From Polytrichum commune (lineage: Eukaryota > Streptophyta > Polytrichopsida > Polytrichales > Polytrichaceae), in contig OX485806.1 in the NCBI GenBank assembly GCA_950295325.1, positions 15,564,001-15,628,000 of the forward strand: a stretch of 64,000 nucleotides of DNA. Reading direction: 5' to 3'. Of this stretch, positions 12,200 to 26,115 are shown in pieces. The notes beneath the pieces are model-generated. The model did not search any database, was not told the origin of the DNA, and was given only the letters and a program-made list of their open reading frames with translations. Every line of letters starts with the position of its first letter. The stretch's first letter is position 1. Both the position numbers and the translations under genes were made by a program.

Positions 12200-15100
12200 G
12201 CTAAAAGCATCGCCAATGGGTGTCCATTAGATGTGCCCGTCAAAGGTCATTTGACGCGACCCTGGGGTAGTGCCGGCCAGTGGCGTGGGGAAGTGCTAGG
12301 CATCCAATTTTCATGAAAGCCTTAAGAAACCTTGGGCTAAACCTTGTGTTTTAGCCAACTCCATGGGAGTTCAATCCCAACACTTTATGCATGACTCTAT
12401 TATCATCTGAATATCAAGGTTTTGGGGTTTGGTTGAGGGCAAGAGGGATTTTTTGCAGGAGCATATGAGTCTATGGTTGATTTCATGTCAAATGTCTCTT
12501 ATTACTAACCCCAATTTCCGGTATTTGTAGTTAATTTTGGTGCCAAAATATCTAGAATAATTTTTGACGGTCTCAGAGACGTAGGCATTGCTACTACTCA
12601 TGTTGTTGTCTGTAAAGTAGTAAGCATCTTATTTCCTTCAGCTAAGGTAGAAGGCGCTAAGACTGACCCTTTGGATGATTTAGTCTATTTTTGGAGCCCA
12701 TTTGAACTACTAGAAATCATGATTGGCTTAGCAAATTGGCTTATACATGGTAGAAAGTAAATTATTGTAAATTGCACATCATATGGATAGATTGTAAATT
12801 ATCAAAGTCACTTGCCCTAGCTTTCTAAATCCATGTCTAGACCCATTGTTTATCCAATGCAAATGGCTCTCAAAGTCCTCCAAAAACTCCCCCAAACACC
12901 CCATAATATTATTAGCCCCTTGCTCCATTTGGTGGGCCCAATTATTGCTATGGTGATTCTTGGTAATGTAGGTGGGATTCCCAAATGCTACAGTGCTAGG
13001 CCAAAAGTCGGGATTATTGTGAGGGGGAGACGACTCGTTGCTATGGGTTTGAAACCCCAAGACCATGAGTGTGACATGTTATGGCTCGTTTTAAGCATGT
13101 TAGGTTGGTGTCATGCCATTGCCAACAGGATTGTAATCTACATTATCGTTAGGACAAACGACAATTGCAATGTACATTATGCCCATCTCCATTGCAAAAG
13201 TCAAGAACATGACCCATGGCAGCCAAATTAGGGGTCAAGTTCTTGGGGATAAAGTGAGTTAGGTTGGGGGTAATTTTGGTAAAGGTGGTTTGTTATGGGG
13301 CCAAATCTCTCCCTTCACTAAACCTGAGACTTATTGACATGCTCCCATCTCCCTCTACTTCGATGGGGTATCTATAGGGTATATTCCCAAGGAGATTGGT
13401 TGTCAGAGGAGGCTCTAGTAACATGTGCACATGCTTAATCTAACCTCGGCTAAAGCTAATATCTCGGTTATTGGTAAATGGGCATGATGTATTTTAGTGA
13501 GGGAACAAACCTTGTAGGCTGAATAATTTTATGCCCCCCTCCCCAAATAGAGGTAGATGTACATAAAGGGTTTTTGAGGCTCATAATAAACAATGACACT
13601 ATACGTGTTGTTATGTAATGTGGTGGATGTTCCAATTTGTTTTCATGCACTGTCATCATTTGGCTATCGCCCCAATGACTACCCAAGTCATTCTTGTTAA
13701 GGTTTGCTTTTGTGTCCTAATTTGTCCAAACTAGAGGATCTTTGAGTGCTCTTCACTCCCTTTAGTTATGTTCTCGTGGTTGTGTCATTGCCCTAGAACA
13801 CCATCTAAAATCTAGAATGCCTTTCACTACCAAGACTTGATATATTGGCGGGGTTTACACAATGCACCAAAAATTTGGCAACAATGTGGGAAGAATGTAG
13901 AGAACCTATTGACCTAATGGCCCACCCTTTGTGTATGGAGATTTGAAGGCTTTGTTGGTATCAAAAGTCAAACGAATCAACGTGGGCTTAAAACTCAACC
14001 AATCATTTGATGATAAATTGTATGATACTATCATCGCCCTAACATCGATGGTGTATGTTGTAGGGTCAAAGGATTATGAATTACATCGTGTGGATGAAAA
14101 TCCTTCTATAGCCCTTTCTTGTTGGCAAATGAAAGTGGATCATCTATGTAGTAAAGGCCTATTTGTTTTTTGATTTAAGTTTTGTGCATGTAGTGGAGGC
14201 ATTTATCACATTAGATGGAGAACATTAATATATATACATGAGTCTATTATCTAGCATACCATCGATACATGCATATGTAATAAGGACTGGTTTGTTTCTT
14301 GATTTATACTTTGTGTATATAGTGGAGGCGTTCACCACATTAGAGGGGGAACCTTAGTATTTGTACACGCCTCGATTGTCTAGCATACCATTAGTATATT
14401 TAAGGTTCATTACACAATTGTGTCGTATTTGCACTCATTTGTATGCAGTAAGCGTCCTAGGGGGTGGAGTCCTCAGTGGGAACCTAAATGGCGTGCGTGG
14501 GTGACTATAAAAAATAACCCTCTTTATATAAAAGACTTTTAACGAAGTAGAAAATGGACCCATGTATTTAGACCAAGATTTTCAATTCAATGTAACAAAT
14601 GCCTCCACTACATGTATAACATATAAACCATGAAATAAACAAGCATTTATTACTTCTATAATCCACTTTTCACTTTCCATTGAAAATATCGTGCATGGAG
14701 GGGGTATTATCATGAGACATTACCGTATAGTACACATAGGGGAGTGGTATTATTATTCATCACTATTGACCATGGAATAATACATTAATTTGGCTTGAAA
14801 CATGATGGTTACCTCAACTTGAAAGCTTCAACTCTAGGATCGTTGTATGTTGTTGAGTTTTATTTAAATGACAAGGTTCTTCATTTCACATTTTCATTAT
14901 GAAGTTGGTTTCCAAATTCCATTGGTTAGTAAAAAGAAGAATGTAGATGGTAGTGGATTCAAAGGTCACCCTCGACATCAAGATGATATGAAGCCAAGTT
15001 CATAGTGTCCTATGGCATTTTATGTCATTGTGGTAACTTTTCTAATGACTCTTCTTATGAATAAATTTACAAATATTGTCATGGATGATTAATTGTTGGA

Positions 15101-18100
15101 TGAATTCCATGCCAATTCTTGAAACAACTTTGGTGTTCTTTGCATCCTAACATTTATGTAATGAAATGATGTCATGGATGGTTGAAACTTGATTGAAAAA
15201 TCACTTATTAAGTAACAATAATTGCAACATCGTAAATTTGTAATGCCCAATTATTTTTACAAGGAATGACTAATAATGTTAGGTTTGCATTAGTGTTCGT
15301 GACACTACACATTGCGATTTATAGTTAGTATTGAGCAAGACAAATAGAATTGGTGAGACTAAATACATTATTTAGTGTAGTGCCCCAAGGTGAGTAATCT
15401 AGCAATAAGAATACAATTAAGATTACATAGATCAATCTTATATTGTTACTTTCTATGAGTGGCCTACATCCCCCGAGATATGGAACATGAGATTAAGACG
15501 GGATGGTTAGCAAATTGAAATCGTGGTTGCACCCATGTCCTTCGTAATTTGCAGAGCCCATATAAATATCTCGTTTATTGTCAAAGTGAAGATTCTCATG
15601 CTCATTGAATGGTCATATACCCCCCTCCCGAATATGCTGATTATACTTTGAGCACATAGTTCAATCTGATTAGAAACATGTATTTTTGATGTCCATTCTT
15701 AGAACCACACAACCCACGTACATACCATTCAAATATAGATGTCTCAAAAGGAAGGAACAAATAATTGAATAAGAGGTTGTCTACTTTAAGGTATGGGCAT
15801 TGTAAAGTGCTCATTGGCTCATATGTTTTATGTCAAACTACAAATTCCACATAGGATTTGAGTGGTTGTCGAGCAATATTGGATTGCCATGTGGCAATCC
15901 CCAAACAATAAAGAGAGTGATTCATATATTAAGAGCATGAGAAGCCAAAAGCACTCTATAGTATTGGTATCGTGATAGAATAGAATCACATGAAGCGGAA
16001 TACTATTCAAATGTTTGAATTGGCACGAGTGGAACTTGTCATACGCGGTTGTGTGTTAACACCTTCTCCAAAAATCATTGTATTATCCCTATGTGCACGC
16101 AAAAAGTGACCATCAATGAAACATATCTTCATGGACATGAAGAATATCTAGTTACTTCCAGAACCTTCCAATTGTTCGTGAAAGAAAATTGCTTCCATCT
16201 CGTTGGGATATTATCAAAATTTTAAAAGTTTGGCAAAAGATCGAGACCTAAAGTTGGGATTCCCTAAGTTAATACGGGCCAAAATTATGCATGGTTCTCT
16301 TGGTATACTCAAGAAGCCCTCAATAAGGAGGGTTGCTTTGTCAAGTTTATGGTATATATGTGGATCAAATGACATTTATGATATTTGTATGTCATGTGTC
16401 ATTGGGGCCTACAACATGTAAGTGAAGTAGCTCCCCTCCACTTATCTCCGTATCATATTTTCTATTTTTGTGGATTTTGAAAGTATAGGAATCTCAAAAT
16501 CTCTAACATTTAACTCCATTATGCTTCTCTTCTTTAACTCCTAAAGGTTGAGACACATGTTTTCATTTAGGCAGTCAATGATACTCAATAATATCATCAT
16601 ACGCATTCATAACTTCCAATTTGGGACACATGGATGGCTGAAAAAGTTGTGTGAACGATCCTAAATCTAGAAAGCTTCCATATGCATGGTAAGATCTATC
16701 ATGAGAGTGCCAAGTTTTTTTGGTGGCTTTTGAATAGGATTTAATTGTTTTAGACCATGTTGGGGTGATTTTGCTTCCGCCTTTATGAATTAGCCTACTC
16801 AAGTCCATTACAACTCGAATTTGTTTTCTTTCTATTTATTAATGTATGGGAACTTAAATTAGCACCAAACGTGTCTTTGTTGACATGGGTACGCTACGTG
16901 GTAACTTTGAACTCTAGTCAACCTACATATCTCTCTTGAAATTGTAGGCTTAAATAGTACATGCCATAAAACCTTGGTAAATTTGATGTTTAATAGGTTG
17001 ATTTCAAAATAGTCATAAGCTTTGGAACTTATTTTCATTCAAAAAAATGTAAAAATTCTAACAAAATAGAGTCCCATAACATTAGTTAACACATATCTTC
17101 AATTGGGTGGGTGGATTCATAACGTCTTTCATTTTTCTCACACTTCACACTACAATGTTAACTTGATGATGTAGGAAGACCCTCACTCTGTTGAGTAATG
17201 TTAGGTTGAACTGCACCATAAGAACACAATACTCTAAAAGGTAACAAAGTCATTCTCTTCCTCCTATTGCTTATGAATTCATGTATATCAACCCACCAAA
17301 TCGACTCAAGGACATACTTACTAAAAAATAGACCCAGTGAGGCCCAATATTCTAATAAGCAACATATAAACAACCAATAAGCAACATGCCTTCTTAACAT
17401 TGGTTGACACCAACCAATGTTTCAAATTTTGTGGGTTACAATTTAGAGTAAACTAAATAAATATATAATGCTATTGAGAGGTCAACATGAGGGGGGTGTT
17501 GCATTCCCCATGATATCATCATAGTTCTCATTCAGGGTGTGACAATTAACACAATATTCGTGAAAGCGTCACATGGCACATAAAAATGTCATACGTGTCA
17601 TTTTTTCGAATGCAAGGAAGATTGGTTTGAATTGGTATGTGGAGGTGGTTTTTGCTGATTACACAAGTTTTTGTCACCTATAATTTTTTTCAAAGTTCAA
17701 GTGCATTCCACAAGACTATAAATTATGTCGGCATTGAAAAACAAAAGAAAACATCACATGTGAATGTGATGTTTTCACGAATGCTATGCTAATTTGTCAT
17801 TGCCCACAACTTTGTTGTGCCTATTTATCTTCACATCTCCACCAAGATTGCAATGCTTTAGACTAGGGTTTTTGTGCAAGTGTTATGAGACTTTTGCATT
17901 ATGTTGGTGCTTTGAATCTTGAGGACGAGGAATTAGAAGTGCAAGAGTGAAACATGATAAGGGGGAGGGGTAGGGATCCCCTATGTAAAAACTTGATCCC
18001 CCTATAGGCAGTTTGATTAGTTAACACACGTGAGGGGGACAATGGTAAAAATTGACCCCCATCTCGGTTAGTTGTTGATTTATCCCAATTCATGTCCACT

Positions 18101-18640
18101 AGATTAATATGGGTTCTTTGAACTCGATTTAAGAGTTAATTTGGTTAAAAAGTAAAATCCCGCAATAAAAATCCATGTTTTCACTCTCTCCTTCCTTGAT
18201 TCGTCCTCTTCCTCGGTAGGCATTGTGAAAATCCCCCCCCCCTTTAGGTTTGTGACTGTTTTATCTCAAATAATTGAGCTAATTCAAGGGCTGAAAACAT
18301 TACTGCATCAAATAAACGAAAACAAACAGCTTCGCTATAAGAGGCATTGTCCTATTGACTGCCTATCTACTCTACTCTAGCATGTGATAACACAATTCAA
18401 TACATTTTCACCTTCACAATAAACGAGTTTAACGTAGAGACCACGAGCAATAAGTGAGGTTAACGTAGAGACCACGAATCATTAGCCCAGAGTAACCTCT
18501 GGACTGCATATTATTTCAGAGCTTTTATGTGGTACGCACTTATGGGACACTATTTCCCTCTCTCCGGTTATTTTTTCTATTTTTTTTTCTCCGCCCGGCC
18601 GCCGCTGCCCGGCCTGGCCATTGTCCGGGAGCAAGTGAAT
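12200..18640. other. Gene-poor AT-rich interval with old repeats
   Basis: I found no exon chain or protein domain on either strand. Recognisable contents are listed here. A direct duplication of about 125 bp lies at 14,157-14,284 and 14,285-14,410 (TAGTGGAGGC.TT..CACATTAGA); its inverted relative at about 14,575-14,690 suggests a hairpin or TIR element. One copy of dispersed repeat family V lies near 15,450-15,750. A G homopolymer sits at about 18,648-18,661. ORFs such as 12,833-13,231 and 13,931-14,173 have no family resemblance that I recognise. Confidence 0.5.
15450..15750 (+). repeat. Dispersed repeat family V
   Basis: Shared words are ATGGTTAGCAAAT..AAATCG, CATATAA.TAT.TCGTTTATTGTC, GTGAAGATTC and GATGTCCATTCTTAGAACC. 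Corresponding segments occur at about 31,020-31,330 (+), 60,700-61,020 (+), 62,890-63,250 (-) and partially 33,690-33,830. There is no coding capacity. Confidence 0.6.
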
Positions 18641-18699
18641 TAGTGTGGGGGGGGGGGGGGGCAGCGTTGCAACCCTCGGTCATAGGCGGGGCCTAAAGC

Positions 18700-18994
18700 T
18701 TCTGTAAACACGGTGACCTAAAACCCTATTCCAGAGTTTGCATAAACCCTAATTTCGGCATGCGTTTCTTGAGCGATTCAACGATCGATAGATCTAAGTT
18801 ATCTCCTCGGCGGATTGCTGTATAGCTCGGCCAGAAAATTGAGCCACTGCCTCATATCATTACTTACGTATCATCCCTTTCCATTCCTCTGAGGAGAAGT
18901 CGGTTCGAATTCGCTGCACTGAGCGAAGCATAACAGGGAAAATCTAAGAGAGAAGGCTTGAGGAGCAAGGGAGCTTTGTTTCTGGTTAGGAGCC
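18700..18994 (+). promoter_or_regulatory. MetRS promoter/5' UTR region with telo-box motifs
   Basis: AAACCCTAA at 18,744-18,752 and a related AAAACCCTATT at about 18,719 lie within 300 bp of the MetRS start. Such telo-boxes are frequent in plant translation-machinery promoters. The start context AGCCATGGCG is a strong plant initiation context. Confidence 0.5.
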
Positions 18995-21900
18995 ATGGCG
19001 TCTGACGAAGGGACTAATGAGCTCGAGAAAAAGGTCAGGAATTGTCTCCCGTTTGCATCAGAAACAAAATTCCGTGAGGTTGTTGGCGAACAGAGAGTTT
19101 GGACCCTTACAAATGATTAGCTACTCCTCCCTTGGGTTAGCCTTGGTTTGACCGAAGGCGACCATTTTTGATGACTGCTGAAATGTGATTGCTGTCCGCG
19201 TGTGGGCGGAAGTTCTTACTTGTGTGGAGGTTTTAATGTTTTCTCTCCAGGAGAATTCACCGCGAGAGCCTATCCCAGGGAAGCGGAACATCCTGGTCAC
19301 AAGTGCACTGCCTTATGTCAACAATGTGCCTCACCTGGGGAACATTATCGGATGTAAGTAGTTCCCGTATTGCACACATAAAAGGAAAAAAAACTAACTG
19401 GAAATTGAACTCAGCACACATGTCTTACTCGATCCTTTTCATATGAATTTATACAAATTTTCCTGTAGCGTTGTGGCTATATGTTATGGGCTCCCCTTTG
19501 TTCGAAATTGAACCAATATGGCGCAGTGCGGTTAGTTTCTTGAATTTTGAGTATTGGCTGGACTCAGCGGGTGATGGACACATGAATTCCTGATAGCCAA
19601 TTTTGGATTCTCTACATGCAGGTGTCTTGAGTGCAGATGTTTACACACGTTACTGCCGAAGGCGGGGTTACAATGTTATCTTCATGTGCGGAACTGATGA
19701 GTATGGAACTGCAACAGAAACCAAGGCTTTGGAGGAGGGTCTTACTCCACGACAAATCTGTGACAAGTATGGAACCTCTGTCTGAATATGGTCGTGGACC
19801 GCTTTGAGAATTTCTCAAGGTGTTTGGTTTTGCTGTCAATTTTTACGTTGTTTTAAAAAGAATTGAAGTAAAATGGGGATTCATGAACACATGTGGTCAT
19901 ACTCTTACTAAGTGATCAACGGTTGGAGCTTACAGTGGGACCCTGCAGTTCTTTACATGGAATCATACTCAAGTTGTGCGTTCATTTCTTTGCTGCTTTA
20001 GGTACCATGCAATTCATAAGGACATATACAACTGGTTCGACATTGACTTTGACAAGTTTGGGCGAACATCTACACCTCAGCAGACTGAAATTGCACAAGC
20101 CATCTTCATGTCATTATATGAGAAGAAACGTCTGAACGAGAACACCATGACCCAGGTGTGTATGTGACCTATCTCATATCTGTGTTTAACAAAGAGACTG
20201 GAGTGAAATTACCATGTCATGAAGACCTGTGAATCTCTCCCTTCTATAGTAGTCAAGGGTGCAGTGGCGGTGGTTTATCCTTTCTCTGGCTACTGTCTCA
20301 GTGTGTTGCTTTGTCCTTGGGCCTTGGAAAATCTCATTGTTAGAAAAGTTATTGTTGGCTTTGGTGTGGACTCTAAACTGCAATGTTAGTTGAGTTGTTT
20401 GTTGATCAAATGCAAAATGCTTCTCTAAATCACCACAAGTGTGCTTAGAAAGCACTCAAGTTATCCCTTTAGCATTTTAATCCCCAACAGTGTCAATATC
20501 AGGTGCGTGATTTATCTAAGTCATAGTTTTTTTTTTGCAATGCAGCCATATTGTACCACATGCAACCGTTTCTTGGCAGACAGATTGGTGGAGGGCACAT
20601 GTCCACATGCAGGATGTGGGTATGAAGACGCTCGAGGGGATCAGTGCGATAAATGTGGAAAGCTGCTAGATGCAGAGCAGTTAATCAAGCCTCGTTGCAA
20701 GGTAGTGTTCTCCCTTGACTGTAGATAACAAAGTGACGGTTCCCTACTTATTGCCTGGATATAGGTGTTTTTGAATGAGGTTGTGGGGGCTATGTAAGTC
20801 ATCATGTTTAGGTCATAGGCATTCTGTTTAAGCAGAACTCTCCTTGACCTCTTTAATCTTGACATGGAGCATTGTTTCTTTGTTAAAGGAATCTATTCTC
20901 ATGTGCATATTAAGACATCTGTAAGCTCATTTTCAGATTCTGATTGCAGGTATGTGGAAATGCTCCTGAGAAACGGGATACAGATCACTTGTTTCTTGAC
21001 CTACCAGCACTCAAGGATCAGTTGGAGGAGTATGTAACTAGCACATCTGTGGTTGGACAATGGAGTGCAAATTCAATCCAGACAACCAATGCTTGGATCC
21101 GTGATGGTTTGAAAGAGCGATGCATCACTCGTGACCTGAAGTGGGGTGTCCCAGTGCCTCTTGAGAGATACAAAGAGAAGGTACAAGACTTATTTTAATT
21201 TCAATTTTAAAAATTTAGTTGTACTAGATATTTTCATGGTTGGAAGTAACAAGAGGTTTCTTTGTTATGGTATGTGCTGGACGTCCTGAACATGTTCCTC
21301 ACTGGAATATTCAGGTCTTTTATGTATGGTTTGATGCACCAATCGGCTACATCTCCATTACTGCTAATTACATGCCAGAATGGGAGAAGTGGTGGAAAGC
21401 TCCTGAGGATGTGGAGCTTGTACAATTCATGGGAAAGGACAATGTGCCATTTCATACTGTAAGATATAACTGTCTGTTTTTGTAAAATTAGGATGCTTGC
21501 TGTCTCACTTGTCATATTTGAAGATGTTTCTATGTAGAGCCTTTGTTTACTTGACAAAGAGTGTCTTGCTTATGAAGACATGTATATTGTGTGATGTGGC
21601 ACATTATATTGGGCCTTGCCTCTACCTCGTTCAGGTAGATGAATGATGTATCTATCTGATTTAAATTATTGTTTATTCTTTTTGCACAGGTGATCTTCCC
21701 CTGCACACTCCTGGGTACTGGAGAACCTTGGACCCTGATGAAAACAATAAGTGTCACGGAATACTTGAACTACGAGTCAGGTATGTTCTCTTCCTTGTTC
21801 CTTGTTCCTTGAAATTTGAAAGTTGGATGACCAGGAATTTCAGCTGCTCAATTATATTGGAGTTCAATATTAGGAGGTTGTCAGATCTGTTGCCCTTGGC

Positions 21901-24900
21901 TTCTGTTGGGCTACAGTGTGGGTTCACTGATTTGTATCATCTCTTATATTTTATTACATGGACTCATTTTACTCCTCTTAGGAGAGTATGGAATTTCAGA
22001 ATGTAAAGTGAGTATAAACTGATACTTCCAGCTGATGAAGACTACTGCTTTCAAGTGATGTTTGGATCTTTCATGTGCTACTTTGTTTGAGATATATATT
22101 TGTGATGTTAAATAAATGGAGCTGTCCTTGAATTGTGCAGGAAAATTCTCCAAAAGTAGGGGTGTGGGGGTTTTTGGTAATGACGTGAAAACCACAAATA
22201 TTCCTGTAGAAGTATGGAGATACTATCTTCTTGTCAATCGGCCAGAGGTACACTAATCTTATCCTCATTGAGAGACTTGCAAGGCTAAAATGCAACCTCA
22301 TGTATACACTCCTTGTATATATTTTTAAGCTCATATTACTTATGTTTTCATATTCCCTCAATAATACGAAAACTTTACTCCATTTGTCATATTAAAGAGA
22401 AGAAGACACCTTGATAATACGACTTTTTTTGTGTTTCCCAATGTGTCATACTAAAGAGGGAGAACAGTAGAAAGCAATATAGACGGTATGAAATAATAAC
22501 TTATAACTCCAAACAAATACAAGTATTTTCAAGAACTCTTGAAATAGGACTCCAAAGATCTTTGGTGTTGCCTACCCAAGTTAGCAACTTTTGAAGACTC
22601 ATTAACACCAAAATATAAAGAGTTCTCTAATAAGAAACTAGACAACAATGATGCATGACGTTTAGCATCAAGATATTGGTGATACTGTGTACAAGGCAAC
22701 ATACTAGGCAGGAGGCCACTCTCACCCTAACCATGTCCATTCTACACTAGTAACCCTAAGTAATATTAAGTTCCCAATGATAAGTAAAGTTCCCAAGTAG
22801 TTCCCAAGTGAAAATGGATGTATTATAGATGTACATAACATAGATGAAAGGAATTTTAGCATTAACTACTTCTTTAATATGACAAAACGAAGATACTAAA
22901 TGTCGCATTATCGAGTGTCGTAGTCGTATAAAAGAGGGAGTTTTGAACTTAAAAGTTTGGTCGCGCAAAAATGTGTCATAATATTGAGGGTGTTGTATAA
23001 ACGAGTGTCGTATTAACGAGGTTAGACTGTACCCAGCTACTGCTTGAATCTATCTGTGAGGTACTTCTCTAGTTTTTGGCATTTGGGTACATCTTTGTTG
23101 TTCTTCCAATACGTTCTGCATGTCGTGTGTGGCCCCACAGAATATTGTGGTCGTTCTTTTTGTTATCAAGGAAAAGCAGAATTGAGAACTTTGGAAGTAT
23201 TTATTGTCTTAAATGGATTTCCTTGCTATTCTTAGTAAGCTGAACTTGAAGTTTTTAAAGGCTTGTCTGAAGAAAATGTTCTTTTATGGGTTGTGCATCT
23301 GTATGGTGATGATCATTTAATTTTTTAAAAAAACATTTTTAATTTTTTTAATTTTTAATTTTTTTAATTTTTAATTTTTTTAATTTTTAATTTTTTTTGG
23401 GTCTTTTAATGATGTCTTTACTACAGGTCTCAGATACTCTGTTTACCTGGGCAGACCTTCAGGCCAAGCAAAACAATGAGTTGCTAAAGAATCTGGGCAA
23501 CTTTGTTCATCGGACCTTGTCTTTTCTGGCGAAACCCTCAGGTCTGCACCACCTCAAATTCAAAAGTTATGAATGTATTCTCTATCTAGCTCGTCCAAAG
23601 TGTTCTGTAGGCTATTGTTTTTGCTTGAAAATCATATATGAATTGATCATATACAAATAATGGTCATGAGCTGAAGGTTTTGTGGGATTTCTGGACAGGG
23701 GAAGGAGGGTACAGTTCAGTGGTTCCAGAAGCTATCAAGCCTGAGGAGCATGAACTCACAGCCAATTTCGGAAGAGAAGTTGGGAAGGCTGTGACTGAGT
23801 ATCTTGAAGCCATGGAGAAAGTGAAGTTGAAGGCAGGCCTTAGAGCAGCAATGAACGTCTCCAGCCTTGGCAACCTTTACCTACAGGTATGGCACCTAAA
23901 TAAGTTTCGGAGAATTGTCAGAACCCATTTGTGAAGCGAAAGTCCTACTTCTGTATGGTTGATCCTATGTTGTAGAGTTCCATCATGGCCATGTTTGTAA
24001 ATCTTAACTTTTTGTCATATCAATCATGGTTCATGGGAACAGGACAGCAAATTCTGGAAGCTGTACAAGGAAGATCCACCTGCATGTGCAATTGTGTTGA
24101 AGGCCTCTGTTGGACTGGTTCATTTGTTGGCGACTCTTCTTGAGCCATTCATGCCATCTTTCTCCCACAAGGTAGGGTTTCAGAAGAATTTTTCATTCTT
24201 CTTTTCCTGTGGTTCAGTTTCAGGCTTGAATGTCCTTGAAAGTCAAGAGGGTGCATCTTAATCAGGACTTGAAACTTGACTTACTGGGATGTGCTATCCT
24301 GGCAGGTTCTTGCTCAACTGAATTTACCAGTATCAACTTTGTCCTTAGTGGAGGAGAAGGGTGATTTGGAGCGAATCTCAAAACCCTGGGAATTGGTGCC
24401 ATCAGGTCACACTATTGGCAGTCCAGAACCAATCTTCTCGGAAATGGTTTGTCTTTCTGTATCCCCCAAGATTTCAATCCTTCAACAAAGACCATGTGGC
24501 ATTTCAACTCGTGGGTGTCAAAGGTCTATAGATTTCCGTTGCTGTACATGATATGTTTGGTTTACTATGGTTGGTTTTGAAGTAGGTAGTATACTGCTTT
24601 CATTACAGAATGGATTATTTGGTTCAGTAATCAACATGTGAATCTAATGTTGAGGACATTTTTGGCTGGTGCAGAAAAATGAGGAGATGGAAAACTACCG
24701 GGCAAAGTTTGCTGGGACTCAGGCAGACAGGGACAAAATTGCGCAGGAACTAGCAGCAGGAGCCAACATCAAAGAGCCGAAGGCAAAGAAAGGTGGGAAA
24801 GGAGCACCGGCAGCTAAAAAGACTCCTGCGGAAGTGAAGGAGCTGCCAGTGGATGTGTCCAGGCTTGATATCCGAGTCGGTGTGATCACAGATGTGAAGA

Positions 24901-26115
24901 AACATCCAGATGCGGACTCCCTTTATGTAGAGCAGATAGATGTTGGAGAGCCTACGCCACGGACGGTTGTGAGTGGACTTGTGAAGTTCATACCCTTGGA
25001 GGAGATGCAGGTACAATCTATGCCTCTCTTACATTAAGTAAATAGCAATGTTTTGTACTCATAGCATTCTTAAGTGGTGTTGTGGGTGCCCTCCCTAGAG
25101 AAGCATCTTAGAGAGTAAGGTATGTGGGTGTTATTTGGTTCGTTTTTCATGTTCTCCAACTACTACCAAGTATAATTACACAACGAAACTTGTTGCATTA
25201 GCAAATCTAGGATGAAGCATCAATAGAATTCGGAAAATAGGACCTTCCATGACTTAGTTATGGCTGTTGGAATTGCGTGTTTGTTGACTTCTTAACTGAA
25301 TACATAGGTCCTCCCAATTGTGTTCACTATTGAGTGTGGAGTAGTAATATAATTTGAAGATGTAGTCCAATCTCTTTTAACATGTGTCTTTTTGATGTTT
25401 GTTCTTTGATACTCACCTAACCACACACCAATCAAATATAGGGTCCGATTAAGAACAGTTAGCTGAATAACACCCAAATACCTTAAATGCTCAGTGAGAA
25501 TTTTTTGGCAAGGTCTTGAAGTTGAATCTTGGTAGATGGGAGAAGTCTTTGTCTAAAGGTAGATAGGCAACAATGAGGTGTCGACTAATTAGAGCTTGCC
25601 ACTTGACTATGCTTGTCTATCATGCATGTAGTCAAGGACCTTGATTCTTGGATTTGTTCTTGAAGCTAGAACAGAAAGAGAGCGTCCTTTTACATACTTA
25701 AGAATGCTAAGCTTTTGCAGTTGATTTTCGGTGAATTTGTTTGGTTTCTGATTTTGATGAGATACAAATCTATTTGGTGCAGAATCGGAGAGTTTGTGTG
25801 CTTTGCAACTTGAAACCGGCAGCTATGAGGGGAATCAAGTCGCAAGCAATGGTATTGGCTGCATCAAATGCTGATCACACTGAAGTGGAGTTGGTAACCC
25901 CACCTGAGGGAGCTGAAATAGGGGAGAGAATTACATTCCCAGGTTTCCCTGGTGAAGCTGATGATGTACTTAACCCCAAGAAGAAGATTTGGGAAAGCGT
26001 GCAGCCAGACCTGCACACCGATGACAACCTTGTAGCCCAGTACAAAGATGTTCCTTTTACTACATCAGCTGGCATCTGTCAGGTTAAATCTATTGCAAAA
26101 GGTGGAATCAAGTAG
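18995..26115 (+). CDS. MetRS: Cytosolic methionyl-tRNA synthetase, 15 exons, 803 aa
   Basis: Class I aminoacyl-tRNA synthetase that charges tRNA-Met. Exons are 18995-19033, 19251-19353, 19622-19766, 20002-20155, 20546-20701, 20950-21180, 21315-21458, 21690-21780, 22141-22247, 23427-23541, 23699-23886, 24043-24171, 24306-24446, 24675-25010 and 25783-26115. All have GT/AG borders and compatible phases, giving 804 codons including the stop. This is very close to plant cytosolic MetRS (about 800 aa). Seen: the HIGH-type signature HLGN at 41-44; paired cysteines C150/C153, C166/C171 and C181/C184 of the zinc knuckle inserted in the catalytic domain; the KMSKS-type loop KFSKS at 356-360; an anticodon-binding helical region; a Lys/Ala-rich linker (614-630); and a C-terminal OB-fold tRNA-binding domain (about 640-803, [17 protein letters not shown]) like EMAPII/Arc1p. 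There is no transit peptide, so a cytosolic enzyme is inferred. The gene looks intact. Confidence 0.97.
22352..23025. mobile_element. Probable degenerate inverted-repeat element in MetRS intron 9
   Basis: TTTGTCATATTAAAGA near 22,385 recurs in reverse complement as TCTTTAATATGACAAA near 22,870, with further shared outer words (CCCTCAATAATACGA against GTCATAATATTGAGGG). Both lie in the 1.18-kb intron 22,248-23,426. The ends are not resolved and no coding frame is present. Confidence 0.4.
23325..23398. repeat. Short-period A/T tandem repeat
   Basis: TTTTTAATTTTTAATTTT-type units are repeated just upstream of MetRS exon 10. It is intronic and functions at most as a polypyrimidine/AT-rich acceptor context. 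Confidence 0.8.
25117..25484. mobile_element. MITE family I, copy in MetRS intron 14
   Basis: It starts AAGGTATGTGGGTGTTAT and ends with the reverse complement of AAGGTATTTGGGTGTTAT. The element is 368 bp, lies wholly within the intron 25,011-25,782, and has internal similarity to the copies at 28,466-28,849 and 36,976-37,305 (AACTACTACC.A.TA, TCTCTTTTAA.CATGTGTCTT, ACCACACACCAATC). It has no coding capacity. The target-site duplication is not clear. Confidence 0.8.

Noticed and set aside
12833-13231. 132-aa ORF as a gene
   Set aside because: The composition is like the surrounding repeat-derived DNA, with no family similarity and no exon partners.
18648-18661. G homopolymer upstream of MetRS
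   Set aside because: Simple repeat or possible assembly artefact. No functional claim can be made.
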